Shown: piece after piece, positions 26,417-35,064 of the stretch
Layout of the letters: every line of letters begins with the position of its first letter
Numbering within the stretch: position 1 is the stretch's first letter
Assembly: GCF_018987265.1 (NCBI RefSeq)
Contig: NZ_CP076853.1
Location: 3,189,501 to 3,253,500 of the forward strand
DNA from: Rhizobium sp. WYJ-E13
GTDB taxonomy: Bacteria; Pseudomonadota; Alphaproteobacteria; Rhizobiales; Rhizobiaceae
Direction: 5' to 3'
Length of the DNA: 64,000 bases
Program-made: the position numbers and the translations under genes
Notes under the pieces: generated by a model
Database searches by the model: none
What the model saw: the letters and a program-made list of their open reading frames with translations, nothing else
Told to the model about the DNA's origin: nothing

Positions 26417-28489
26417 TCAGGCCGCCGGCTCACTCCCGGCACGGGCTTGAGCCGCGTAACGCGCCGCGGCAACGTTCGCCTCAATCTCACGCTCACCCGA
26501 AACTTGCACGGTCGGAACGGCGAATTCGATGCCGTTCTCCTTGAAGGCATTGCGGATCATCGCCAGTGCATTGCGGCGGATAACGAACTGCTCGCCGGGT
26601 TTGGTCATCATAGAAAGGCGGAGTTCGATTGCGAACTCGCCGAACTGCTCCACACCCTTCATCTTCAACGTTTCGATGATATTCGGACCCCACTCCGGGT
26701 TATCGAGCAGTTGCTGGCCGATCTGCTTGATGATCTTCTTCGTCTTCACGAGATCGGTGTCGTAGGTCACGTTCAGGCTGATCTTGTCGATCGTCCAATC
26801 GCGATTGAGGTTCTTGACCGCCCCAAGCTCGCCGAAAGGCACCGTCGTCAGCGGTCCGCGGTGATGGCGAAGCTTTACGGAACGCAGGCTGAAAGCTTCG
26901 ACCACGCCCTTGTGGCTGCCGCTTTCGATATATTCGCCAACGCGGAAAGCATCGTCCCACAGATAGAACATGCCGCTGATGACATCCTTGACGATGGTCT
27001 GCGCGCCGAAGCCGACGGCAACGCCGACGACGCCGGCGCCGGCGATCAGCGGTCCGATCTCGATACCGAGGCCCGAAAGCACCATCAGGATGGCAATCAC
27101 GACAATGACGACCGCGAGGATATTGCGGAAGATCGGCAGCAGCGTCTGCAGACGGGCGCGCTTGACTTTCTCCTCGTCGCCGATTGGGCCATCGACAGGA
27201 GAATCCAGAAGCTTGCCGTCGATATAGGCCTTGACGAGATGCCAGAGCAGATCGGCTGCAAGCAAAATGACGATACCGCCGATGATGCCGCGCGCCACCC
27301 GGTCAACCATCGTTTCATTCGACGTCATCATCGTGGCGGTTTCGACGCCGAGCATGCGCCCGAGCCAGATCGCCGCAAAGGCGATGATCAGAGCCCGCAC
27401 GCCGCGGTCGAGCAACACGGTCGCAATCCGGCGCTTGGCGAGAAAACCCGCTTCGGCATTGTGGAGTGATTTGACCGCAAGCGTCGAGACGGCAAGCACT
27501 CTCGGCAGCAGCAGCACATAGATGCAGACCCAAAGCAGCCAATCGAAGCTCAGCACCCAGATGCCCCAGAGCAGCAGGAAATAGAGGATCAACAGCCAGG
27601 TAACCGCATGGCTGCGCCTCGTTTCATTGCCCGGCCGCGACCAGACCGCCTCCGTGGCAATCAAAAAGAGGCCAATACCGAGCACATAGCCGACCAGATA
27701 ACGCGTGGCCATCGAATAGCCGAGCGGCTCCATCGCTTGGAGAACGACCCAGCCGAAAACGAAATAGATGACGAACAACGTGCAGCGCCGAAACCAGAAT
27801 TTCGCGACGGCCGGGTCAACCGCAACGGTCTCGCCCTCGCCGCGCGACAGGGTGACGAGATCGACGATGACACCGCCGATGGAAACGGCGAAACGCTGCA
27901 CGACGACAGCGATGGCAATGGCGATCGCGATATTTTGGCTGACCGGCGGCCAGTTGAAGCTGACCAATGCAAGCCCCGTTGCGAGACCGAAGACGATGGC
28001 AGGAATGATGCGCGCGGCAAGCCGCGTGCCGGTCATCTCCGCTGCTCGCTCCCGCCTTTCACGCACGGCCCTCCGCACCAGGATTTCGACGATGAATCCG
28101 ATGATGAGGATGGCGAGAAACTGCGCGGCCATGCGAAGTGGACCCGCCGCTCTCAATTCGCCAAGAAGAAGCGATGAAGCCCGCGCGATTTCTGATGGCA
28201 GCGTCATGGCCGCACCGGACACCATGGCGATGTGTCGGCGGGCATGCTGAAGGCGGTCGGACAATATCGACATTTCCTGGTCATTGCCATCAGAACCTGC
28301 CGGCGCCGCCATTTGCGTCGCCATCCATCGCTTGACCTCCGGCGTCTGCATCAACTCCATCATCTGCCGCACTTGGGCAGGCGGTGGTGCAACATCAGTG
28401 GAAGCTGCCGGCGTCTGCGCATAAACGGCACTGAAAAGAGAAAGCAACAGCATGATGCCGCAGATGCCGATCGCAGAAATTCGCCCCAT
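26417..28489 (-). CDS. Large MscS-family mechanosensitive channel
   Basis: 690 aa. A signal peptide (residues 1-25, ...SAVYA) leads to a short periplasmic part (about 26-110) and about ten membrane helices (about 115-480). The MscS pore and beta domain follow: GAGVVGVAVGFGAQTIVKDVISGMFYLWDDAFRVGEYIE (about 483-521) and RHHRGPLTTVPFGELGAVKNLNRDW (about 540-564), then a C-terminal alpha/beta domain. It resembles the YbdG/YnaI-like multi-helix MscS proteins that release solutes on hypo-osmotic shock. Monocistronic appearance, transcribed toward mprF. Confidence 0.92.
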   Translation of the reverse strand: MGRISAIGICGIMLLLSLFSAVYAQTPAASTDVAPPPAQVRQMMELMQTPEVKRWMATQMAAPAGSDGNDQEMSILSDRLQHARRHIAMVSGAAMTLPSEIARASSLLLGELRAAGPLRMAAQFLAILIIGFIVEILVRRAVRERRERAAEMTGTRLAARIIPAIVFGLATGLALVSFNWPPVSQNIAIAIAIAVVVQRFAVSIGGVIVDLVTLSRGEGETVAVDPAVAKFWFRRCTLFVIYFVFGWVVLQAMEPLGYSMATRYLVGYVLGIGLFLIATEAVWSRPGNETRRSHAVTWLLILYFLLLWGIWVLSFDWLLWVCIYVLLLPRVLAVSTLAVKSLHNAEAGFLAKRRIATVLLDRGVRALIIAFAAIWLGRMLGVETATMMTSNETMVDRVARGIIGGIVILLAADLLWHLVKAYIDGKLLDSPVDGPIGDEEKVKRARLQTLLPIFRNILAVVIVVIAILMVLSGLGIEIGPLIAGAGVVGVAVGFGAQTIVKDVISGMFYLWDDAFRVGEYIESGSHKGVVEAFSLRSVKLRHHRGPLTTVPFGELGAVKNLNRDWTIDKISLNVTYDTDLVKTKKIIKQIGQQLLDNPEWGPNIIETLKMKGVEQFGEFAIELRLSMMTKPGEQFVIRRNALAMIRNAFKENGIEFAVPTVQVSGEREIEANVAAARYAAQARAGSEPAA

Positions 28490-28635
28490 GCCCGCCTCCG
28501 GTTTTGTACGTCAGGCATTTATGCAAGTGCTGCAGCGGAAATGCCAGCCGAACAAATGGTCTAGCTGAATACCGGCAAAAAGAAAGCCACCGGACCTTCC
28601 GGCCGGCGGCTGATATAAGCATCAATATGCGTCGC

Positions 28636-29661
28636 TTATTTGTGCGGCTTTTCGGCATGGCCGCCGAAGCCGGCGCGCATGGCTGAAAGCACCTTGTTTG
28701 CGAACTCGTCCTGGTCGCGCGAGGAGAAGCGGCCGTGCAGTGCGGCGCTGAGCACCGGCGTCGGCACGCTTTCATCGATGGCGGCCATGATCGTCCAGCG
28801 GCCTTCGCCGGAATCCGAAACGCGGCCGGCATATTGGGTAAGGACCGGATCCTTGTGCAGCGCATCGGCCGTCAGGTCGAGCAGCCAGGAGGTGATGACA
28901 CTGCCGCGGCGCCAGACTTCGGCAATTTCCGGCAGATTGAAATCGTACTGGTAGAATTCTGGATGGGAGAGCGGCGCCGTCTCGGCATCGGCCTCATGTG
29001 TCAGTGCACCGACATTAGCGTGCTTCAGGATGTTAAGGCCCTCGGCATAGGCAGCCATCAGGCCATATTCGATGCCGTTATGCACCATCTTGACGAAATG
29101 GCCGGCGCCATGCGGGCCGCAATGCAGGAAGCCCTGCTCCGCAGTGCTGAGAGCCGCAGCTTCCGGTGTGCGGTTCGGCGAGGCTTCCGCGGTGCCGTTG
29201 CCCGGTGCCAGCGTTGCGAAGATCGGCGACAGATGCTGCACGATACCCTTCTCGCCGCCGATCATCAGGCAATAGCCGCGCTCGAGGCCGAAGACGCCGC
29301 CGCTGGTGCCGACGTCCACATAGTGAATGCCCTTGGTGATAAGTTCCGCGCCGCGGCGGATGTCATCGTGATAATAGGAGTTGCCGCCGTCGATCAGGAT
29401 ATCGCCGTCATGCAGCAGCGGAAGAAGTGCGGCAATCACCTTGTCGGTGATCGCAGCCGGCAGCATCAGCCAAACGGCGCGCGGGCGGGCGAGCTTCGAG
29501 ACGAATTCTTCAAGAGAGGCGCTGCCCTCTGCGCCGAGGCCGACAAGCTCGGTGACACTTTCCGGCTTGGCATCATAGACCACGCATTCGTGGCCGCCCC
29601 GCATCAAGCGCTGGACCATGTAATTACCCATACGGCCCAAACCAACCATACCAAGCTGCAT
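28636..29661 (-). CDS. gnd: 6-phosphogluconate dehydrogenase, decarboxylating (short GntZ-type)
   Basis: 341 aa, the shorter form of the enzyme (classical Gnd is about 470 aa). It oxidises 6-phosphogluconate to ribulose-5-phosphate and CO2; this short group tends to prefer NAD+. The Rossmann motif is LGMVGLGRMGNYMVQRLM (residues 3-20); ILIDGGNSYYHDD (about 87-99), DVGTSGGVFGLERGYCLMIGG (about 115-135) and HFVKMVHNGIEYGLM (Lys about 189) are the substrate and catalytic blocks. It stands alone; the closest pathway partner in the window is tkt at 37.3 kb. Confidence 0.94.
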   Translation of the reverse strand: MQLGMVGLGRMGNYMVQRLMRGGHECVVYDAKPESVTELVGLGAEGSASLEEFVSKLARPRAVWLMLPAAITDKVIAALLPLLHDGDILIDGGNSYYHDDIRRGAELITKGIHYVDVGTSGGVFGLERGYCLMIGGEKGIVQHLSPIFATLAPGNGTAEASPNRTPEAAALSTAEQGFLHCGPHGAGHFVKMVHNGIEYGLMAAYAEGLNILKHANVGALTHEADAETAPLSHPEFYQYDFNLPEIAEVWRRGSVITSWLLDLTADALHKDPVLTQYAGRVSDSGEGRWTIMAAIDESVPTPVLSAALHGRFSSRDQDEFANKVLSAMRAGFGGHAEKPHK

Positions 29662-29828
29662 ATGAAATCTCCTGGGATTTAATCGATATGATTCCGGAAA
29701 CTAGCACCGGCATCGTGACAGGCAAGCAAAGTCTCCGTCACAAAGGCGAATACCTCTATTGTACGGCTGTATCTTTCGCACTTAACAATCTGCCGTCATT
29801 GGCGCGTAATTCCAAGCGTCCAACACGT

Positions 29829-29855
29829 ATATAGCCGCCTCGTCGGCGGCTATAT
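29829..29855. other. Perfect stem-loop downstream of the VOC gene
   Basis: ATATAGCCGCC (29829-29839) pairs with GGCGGCTATAT (29845-29855) around a 5-nt loop. It lies about 60 bp past the stop of the minus-strand VOC gene and 170 bp upstream of gnd. No T-tract follows on either strand, so a weak terminator or mRNA-end stabiliser is more likely than a classical terminator. The rest of the 252-bp gap 29662-29913 shows nothing else. Confidence 0.4.
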
Positions 29856-29913
29856 GATCTTCTGCCTGCTCGGTGCGGCATCAGCACCATCGCGATGGCT
29901 CTCTGGATTGCAG

Positions 29914-30267
29914 TTAGCCGCGGCTCTCCCGCACCAGATGCACGATACCAGCCGGATTGAGGATCCAGCCACCGCGGAGGCTGGAGGGCAGCGGCTCGAT
30001 GGGATCGCAGCGCGGAACGCCGGCTTTCTCCAGATGCTCCGCAGCGCGGTCGAAATCCGGCGTCATGAATTCCAGCCAGAGCTCGGCCTGGCTCATGGTC
30101 GGCACCTTGTCGATCCAGAGCCGGATCGGCCCCAATTCAAAGGAGACATCGTCCCCTTCGATTTCCTTCAAGTGCACCACGTCGCGGTAGAAAGCGACGG
30201 TTGCCTCGTACCGATGAGGCGGAACCTTCATCGCGACGTCAATGCCGCCATAGATAAGATCGGACAT
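29914..30267 (-). CDS. VOC-family (glyoxalase/bleomycin resistance-like) protein
   Basis: 117 aa, one VOC module pair. Motifs: YRDVVHLKEIEGDDVSFELGPIRLWID (about 28-54) and a closing LEKAGVPRCDPIEPLPSSLRGGWILNPAGIVHLVRE (about 79-114). Several VOC metal ligands are not obvious, so it may bind rather than catalyse. It lies 10 bp after the SRPBCC gene, and together with the divergent ArsR gene forms the common ArsR/AHSA1/VOC group. Confidence 0.82.
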   Translation of the reverse strand: MSDLIYGGIDVAMKVPPHRYEATVAFYRDVVHLKEIEGDDVSFELGPIRLWIDKVPTMSQAELWLEFMTPDFDRAAEHLEKAGVPRCDPIEPLPSSLRGGWILNPAGIVHLVRESRG

Positions 30268-30277
30268 GGCTTCCCCC

Positions 30278-30760
30278 TCAGCCTTCCGGCGCTCTTGCCT
30301 GTTCGCCGCGCATCTCGCTGAGGAACATGCCCTCTCGCAGATTGATGCCGTATTCGACGAAGGCCTTCATGCAGCAGAACATCTGCGTCCAGCCTTCGAG
30401 ATTCTGATAGGTTCCGCGCCGCCCCAGCTCATCCTCGCGCCAGCCGTCTTCGGCAATGGTCACCATGGTGCCACCGTCATCCAGCGGTTTGAAATTCATC
30501 TCTACGAGGGTTTTGTACGGCTTTTTCTCTTCGTCCGTGGCCCCGTCCCAGCGCAGCACGATCTTGCTGTCGGGCACCAGCTCGACCACCTCGACCGGCA
30601 CATCCTTCCACCAGGTTACTGTCGTGCCCTGCGCCAGCGGCGCGCTGGCACCGCCCACCGTGGTGAAATAGCTCGACAGCTTCTTCGGATTGACCACTGC
30701 ATCGAAGACATCGGCCACCGGGCGGCCGATGCGGCCCGAAACGCGAATATTGAGGGACAT
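30278..30760 (-). CDS. SRPBCC/AHSA1-like START-fold protein
   Basis: 160 aa from ATG 30760 (MSLNIRVSGRIGRPVADVFDAV), preceded by GAGGAGGAAG. Hydrophobic-cavity fold with the typical N-terminal strand and VADVFDAVVNPKKLSSYF block, PVEVVELVPDSKIVLRW (about 53-69) and a C-terminal helix NLEGWTQMFCCMKAFVEYG (about 127-145). Such proteins are often encoded with an ArsR regulator and a VOC protein, as here. The ligand is unknown. It is transcribed divergently from arsR, with a 56-bp shared promoter. Confidence 0.87.
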   Translation of the reverse strand: MSLNIRVSGRIGRPVADVFDAVVNPKKLSSYFTTVGGASAPLAQGTTVTWWKDVPVEVVELVPDSKIVLRWDGATDEEKKPYKTLVEMNFKPLDDGGTMVTIAEDGWREDELGRRGTYQNLEGWTQMFCCMKAFVEYGINLREGMFLSEMRGEQARAPEG

Positions 30761-30798
30761 GCGACTTCCTCCTCTTCTCCGTTGTATCTGATGCAATT

Positions 30799-30818
30799 AT
30801 GTTATAAAAACATAACAT
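30799..30818. promoter_or_regulatory. Inverted repeat, likely ArsR operator
   Basis: ATGTTAT (30799-30805) and ATAACAT (30812-30818) form a perfect 7-bp inverted repeat with a 6-nt spacer in the AT-rich 56-bp gap between the SRPBCC and ArsR genes. Its 3' arm reaches into the arsR start codon at 30817. Size, position and sequence suit a winged-helix ArsR dimer that represses both divergent transcripts. Confidence 0.6.
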
Positions 30819-31149
30819 GTCAAGCGAATCGGATGACGACCCCATTTTCAAGGCGCTGGCGCATCGCTGCCGCCGCGACATTCTCGACCTTCTGAAGGAA
30901 GAGCCGCGCACGACAGGCGCCCTCTGCGAGGCCTTCCCCGAGATGGACCGCTGCACCGTCATGCAGCACCTGAGGGTGCTTGAGGAAGCCGATCTCGTGA
31001 TTGCCAGGAAGGAAGGCCGGGAACGCTGGAACCATCTGAACAGCCTGCCGATCAAGCAGATCCACGACCGTTGGATCAGCGCCTATGCCGGGCATGCGCT
31101 CTCTATTCTCGACCGGCTGAAGAGGGACGTCGAGAGTCCGCCGCACTAG
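30817..31149 (+). CDS. ArsR-family winged-helix regulator
   Basis: 110 aa. HTH region: DDPIFKALAHRCRRDILDLLKEEPRTTGALCEAFPEMDRCTVMQHLRVLEEADLVIARKEGRERWNHLN (residues about 7-74), the typical ArsR fold without the Cys metal cluster of the arsenic sensors. It belongs to the subgroup encoded beside SRPBCC (AHSA1) proteins. It probably represses its own gene and the divergent SRPBCC-VOC genes through the inverted repeat at its start. Confidence 0.9.
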   Translation: MSSESDDDPIFKALAHRCRRDILDLLKEEPRTTGALCEAFPEMDRCTVMQHLRVLEEADLVIARKEGRERWNHLNSLPIKQIHDRWISAYAGHALSILDRLKRDVESPPH

Positions 31150-31200
31150 CTTGCGGCGATACGGGCCGCTACTTTACGATAACGGGCAAGGAAAAGAGCC

Positions 31201-31746
31201 ATGCCGATATCAGGGCCGATATCAGGATCGACAATCCGTCGCATGCGCCGGCTGCGCAACATGAAGCAGGAGCATCTGGCCGAATTGCTCGCTGTCAACC
31301 AGGCGACCGTCTCCCGCTGGGAGCGCGGCATCTTGCCGGTCACAGCCATTCAGGCAAGGCGGCTGGAAAACGTCTTCGCTTCCCCGTCATCCTCAGCAGA
31401 TGCCGCCCTAAGACGGCTGGTCGAAGATTCCCGAAGCAAGGTTCACCTTATCTGCGACCGCACCCACCGGCTTTTGGCCGCTTCCAATGCACGGCAGGGC
31501 GAATGGGGCCTGCCGCTCTCCGATTTCCTGGGCAGGCCGCTGTTTTCCTATGCTTCGGAGCAAATCATCAAGTCGGAGGGAGAACTCGCGGGCCTCGGCT
31601 GGCATGAGGGCGAAATGAACTCGCTGATGCTAAAAACAGGCCCAAACGGCAATCCGCACCTGCCCATCGCCGCAGGGCATGTGCTGTGGGAGCGCATCTT
31701 TCTCGCTGACGGCAGTGCGGCACGGCTGGTCACGACGGTCGGCTGA
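31201..31746 (+). CDS. XRE-family helix-turn-helix regulator with a C-terminal sensor-like domain
   Basis: 181 aa. HTH_3 domain at about residues 13-55 (IRRMRRLRNMKQEHLAELLAVNQATVSRWERGILPVT). The C-terminal part (about 70-180) has a PAS-like pattern (ICDRTHRLLAASNARQGEWGLPLSDFLGRPLFSYASEQI) and may sense a ligand. The first Met is used; a Met at residue 15 (31243) is a weaker option. The gene precedes the epimerase gene by 94 bp and may control it; this is inference from position. Confidence 0.8.
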   Translation: MPISGPISGSTIRRMRRLRNMKQEHLAELLAVNQATVSRWERGILPVTAIQARRLENVFASPSSSADAALRRLVEDSRSKVHLICDRTHRLLAASNARQGEWGLPLSDFLGRPLFSYASEQIIKSEGELAGLGWHEGEMNSLMLKTGPNGNPHLPIAAGHVLWERIFLADGSAARLVTTVG

Positions 31747-31840
31747 GCTGCAGAATTCCTGCATCCTGATGCATAAATTATGCGTTGTTCCGCCGAAGCG
31801 GGCTTTGTAGCGTCCGTCGTCATCTGACTGGAGACATGGA

Positions 31841-32830
31841 ATGACGATACTGGTGACGGGAAGCGCTGGCCATCTCGGCGAAGCACTGATGCGGACATTG
31901 AGAGATCAAGGCCGTCAGGCGCGCGGCATCGATATCAAGCCCTCGCCTTTTACCGATATGACCGGCTCGATCACCGATGCCGATTTTATCCGCCCTGCGC
32001 TGACAGGCGTCACCGCCGTTATCCATGCCGCAACGCTGCACAAACCGCATATCGGAACGCACAGCAATCAGGATTTCATCGACACCAATGTCTCGGGCAC
32101 GCTGAACCTTCTCGAACAGGCACTTTCCGCCGGTGTGAAGAGCTTCGTCTTCACCAGCACCACTAGTGCTTTCGGAGCGGCCCTGCGCCCAGCCGCAGGC
32201 GAACCGGCCGCTTGGATCACCGAGGATGTGCTGCCCGTCGCCCGCAATATCTACGGTGTCACGAAGATATCAGCCGAAGGCATCTGCGAACTCTTCGCGC
32301 GCACCATGTCTCTGCCGCTCATCATTCTCAGAACCTCGCGCTTCTTCCCCGAAGATGACGACGATCCCGATATCCGCAATCGCTACTCCGCCGAAAACGC
32401 CCAGGCCAACGAGTTGCTCCATCGCCGCATCGATATCGAGGACGTGGTCGACGCCCATCTGCTGGCACTCGACAAGGCGCAGTCCATCGGTTTCGGCCGC
32501 TATATCATTTCTGCGACTGCGCCCTTTACGAAGGCTGATCTCGCCGACCTGCGCCGTGACGCGGCCGCGACGGTGGAACGCCTGTTCCCTGGCATGACCG
32601 CACTGTATGCCGCGCGGGGCTGGAGCATGTTCCAGCAGTTCGATCGTGTCTATGTCAACACGCTCGCCCGACGAAAGCTCGGCTGGAACCCAAAATACGA
32701 CTTTGCCCACGTGCTCAATTGCCTGCGTGACGGCAAGGAATGGAGGAGCCCGCTCGCGCTCATCGTCGGGTCAAAGGGCTATCACGACCGAACCTTCGAG
32801 GATGGTCCTTACCCGCTTCAGCGCCGCTGA
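31841..32830 (+). CDS. NAD-dependent epimerase/dehydratase family protein
   Basis: 329 aa extended SDR. Nucleotide motif TGSAGHLGEALMRTL (residues about 5-19), AATLHKPHIGTHSNQDFIDTNVSGTLNLLEQA (about 66-97), FTSTTSAFG (about 106-114) and the YGVTK active site (Tyr/Lys about 140-144). The substrate may be a sugar nucleotide or another carbonyl compound; family level only. GGAG lies upstream of the start. Convergent with the aldo/keto reductase gene, 62 bp between stops. Confidence 0.86.
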   Translation: MTILVTGSAGHLGEALMRTLRDQGRQARGIDIKPSPFTDMTGSITDADFIRPALTGVTAVIHAATLHKPHIGTHSNQDFIDTNVSGTLNLLEQALSAGVKSFVFTSTTSAFGAALRPAAGEPAAWITEDVLPVARNIYGVTKISAEGICELFARTMSLPLIILRTSRFFPEDDDDPDIRNRYSAENAQANELLHRRIDIEDVVDAHLLALDKAQSIGFGRYIISATAPFTKADLADLRRDAAATVERLFPGMTALYAARGWSMFQQFDRVYVNTLARRKLGWNPKYDFAHVLNCLRDGKEWRSPLALIVGSKGYHDRTFEDGPYPLQRR

Positions 32831-32892
32831 TCCGGTACGGCAAAACCGGCGCCATGCCCGAAATCGAGATGGGCGCCGAAGCGCCCGTTTCC

Positions 32893-33723
32893 TTAAGCGG
32901 CCTTGTCCCAGACCGGCGCCAATCCATGCGGACTGACAATACGGCCATCGGCCCGCGCCAGCGCGTGGATCGCCGCCATCTCATCGGCCGTCAGCGCGAA
33001 ATCGAAGATCGCCGCATTTTCCTTCGCCCGCTCTTCCGAGACAGTCTTGGACAGCGCAATGACATCCTGCTGCACGATCCAGCGCAGCACGATCTGGGCG
33101 ATCGACTTGCCGTGCTTGGCCGCAATCTCCTGTAACACTGGATCCTTCAGCACCTTGCCGTCGGCCATCGCATAGTAGGCGGTGACCGACATATCAAGCT
33201 GGCTCGCAGCGCGGAGGATCGGCGTCTGGTCGATATAGGGATGATATTCGACCTGGTTCGTGGCGATAGGCAGGCTGCTGAGCTTGACGGCCTCTCGCAT
33301 CAGGTCGGTGTTGAAGTTCGAGACACCGATGTGGCACACCTTGCCTGCTTTTGCGACTTCGTTCAGCGCACCGATCTGCTCGGCAAGCGGCACGGCTTCG
33401 TTCGGCCAATGGAGAAGCAGCAGGTCGACATAGTCGGTCTTGAGCTTCTTCAGGCTCTCGTCCACCGAGGCAACGAAGGCATCGTGCTTGTAGTTCTCGA
33501 CCCAGACCTTGGTGGTCAGGAAGAGATCACCACGGGTGACACCGGAACGGCGGATACCGTCTCCAACCTCAGCCTCGTTGCCATAGATCTGCGCAGTATC
33601 GATGTGGCGATAACCAGCGGCAAGCACATGCGAGACCATGCGTTCTGCATCAGGACCCGGCACGCGGAACGTGCCGAAGCCGAGGGTGGGGATGGAGGCG
33701 CCATTGGCGCCGACGGTTTTCAT
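32893..33723 (-). CDS. Aldo/keto reductase
   Basis: 276 aa from ATG 33723 (MKTVGANGASIPTLGFGTF), preceded by GAAAGGAAAC; the open frame extends much further upstream but only into the MFS gene. NADPH-dependent TIM-barrel reductase. Catalytic tetrad context is seen: VSHVLAAGYRHIDTAQIYGNEAEVG (Asp/Tyr about 43-48), LTTKVW (Lys about 73) and YVDLLLLHWP (His about 107). It is close to the 2,5-diketo-gluconate reductase type. It lies 25 bp after the MFS gene and is likely cotranscribed with it. Confidence 0.92.
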   Translation of the reverse strand: MKTVGANGASIPTLGFGTFRVPGPDAERMVSHVLAAGYRHIDTAQIYGNEAEVGDGIRRSGVTRGDLFLTTKVWVENYKHDAFVASVDESLKKLKTDYVDLLLLHWPNEAVPLAEQIGALNEVAKAGKVCHIGVSNFNTDLMREAVKLSSLPIATNQVEYHPYIDQTPILRAASQLDMSVTAYYAMADGKVLKDPVLQEIAAKHGKSIAQIVLRWIVQQDVIALSKTVSEERAKENAAIFDFALTADEMAAIHALARADGRIVSPHGLAPVWDKAA

Positions 33724-33748
33724 GCTGTTTCCTTTCAATGCGCAGAGA

Positions 33749-34942
33749 TCAGGCGGCGCTGCCGGCAACAGCCGCGGCAGGCGTGGAGCGGCGGTCGAGC
33801 GCCCCGCTCCTGATGGTGAGACCAAGGGCAACAGCGACAAGCGCTGCGGCGACAAAGGGCGTGGCACCCAGCCCGAAGCGGGATTCGACGACCAGGCCAC
33901 CGATCCAGGCGCCCAAGGCAATGCCGAGATTGAAGGCGGCAATGTTGAGCGCCGAGGCGACATCGACTGCATTCGGTCGAAGCTCACGTGCGAGCTGCAC
34001 GACATAGAGCTGCAGGCCCGGCACGTTGGCGAAGGACAGGAAGCCGAGGACTGCGAGCGTCGGGATCGTCAGCCAGGGTGAAATCGCGGTGAAGCCGAAG
34101 AGCACCAGCACGAGCGCCTGGGCGATGAACAGGAAGGTCAGCGCCTTGACGGGATCGCGGTTGGAGATACGTCCGCCGACGACATTGCCGATGGCAATCG
34201 CCACACCATAGAGCATCAGGATCAAGGCAACGGCCGAGGAGGCAAAGCCGGTGATCTGCTCGAGGATCGGCGCGAGGAAGGTGAAGGCAACGAAGGTGCC
34301 GCCATAGCCGAGCGCGGTCATTGCATAGACGAGCAGCAAGCGACCGGTGGCAAGGACGCGGATCTGCTCACCGATGCTGGCTGGTGGAGCCTTCTTTAGG
34401 TTCGATGGCAGCAGCAAGGCGATGCCGGCAAAGGCAACGATACCGAGACCGGCGACGACAGCAAAGGTGGTACGCCAGCCGAAGGTCTGGCCGATAAAAG
34501 TGCCGAGCGGAACGCCAGTCACGATGGCGACCGTCAAGCCCATGAACATCATGGCGATGGCTGATGCCCGGCGGTTTTCCGGCACCAGATCGGCAGCGAT
34601 CGTCGAGCCGACCGAGAAGAATACGCCATGCGCAAAAGCCGAGACGACGCGGGCAAGCAGCAACACCTCATAACCGGGACTGAGCGCGGCGATGATGTGG
34701 CCGATAATGAAGAGCGCCATCAGCCCAAGCAGGAGCGGCTTGCGCTCGATCCGCCCGGTCAGCGCCGTCAGTATGGGTGCGCCGAAGGTGACGCCCAGCG
34801 CATAGACGCTGACGATGAGGCCGGCGAGCGGCAGGGTGATGTGGAGATCATTGGCAACCGTCGGCAACAGGCCGACGATGACGAATTCCGTCGTACCAAT
34901 CGCATAGGCCGCGATCGTCAATGCAAAGAGTGCAAGTGGCAT
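33749..34942 (-). CDS. MFS transporter of the DHA1 (AraJ/arabinose-efflux-like) type
   Basis: 397 aa from ATG 34942 (MPLALFALTIAAYAIGTTEFVIVGLLPTVANDL). Twelve membrane helices are apparent. The TEFVIVGLLP block, the loop 2-3 region around LTGRIERKPLLLG (about 66-78) and GVPLGTFIGQTFGWRTTF (helix 5, motif C-like; about 143-160) are typical of drug/sugar efflux DHA1 permeases. A 122-bp intergenic region separates it from the divergent LysR gene, so control by that regulator is likely. Confidence 0.9.
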   Translation of the reverse strand: MPLALFALTIAAYAIGTTEFVIVGLLPTVANDLHITLPLAGLIVSVYALGVTFGAPILTALTGRIERKPLLLGLMALFIIGHIIAALSPGYEVLLLARVVSAFAHGVFFSVGSTIAADLVPENRRASAIAMMFMGLTVAIVTGVPLGTFIGQTFGWRTTFAVVAGLGIVAFAGIALLLPSNLKKAPPASIGEQIRVLATGRLLLVYAMTALGYGGTFVAFTFLAPILEQITGFASSAVALILMLYGVAIAIGNVVGGRISNRDPVKALTFLFIAQALVLVLFGFTAISPWLTIPTLAVLGFLSFANVPGLQLYVVQLARELRPNAVDVASALNIAAFNLGIALGAWIGGLVVESRFGLGATPFVAAALVAVALGLTIRSGALDRRSTPAAAVAGSAA

Positions 34943-35064
34943 GAGAGTGACCCGATGAATATGTGGTTCTTGTTCGGACCGGAATATGGGCGTGGCGCAC
35001 TTGCTCGATAATTGCCTATAATGGCTCAACAGTTGTGAATTGAATTCAAGACAGGACGCGGCGG

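Noticed and set aside
32848..32877. Terminator between the epimerase and aldo/keto reductase genes
   Set aside because: GGCGCC arms at both ends can pair, but they are themselves palindromic, the stem is short and no T-tract follows on either strand.
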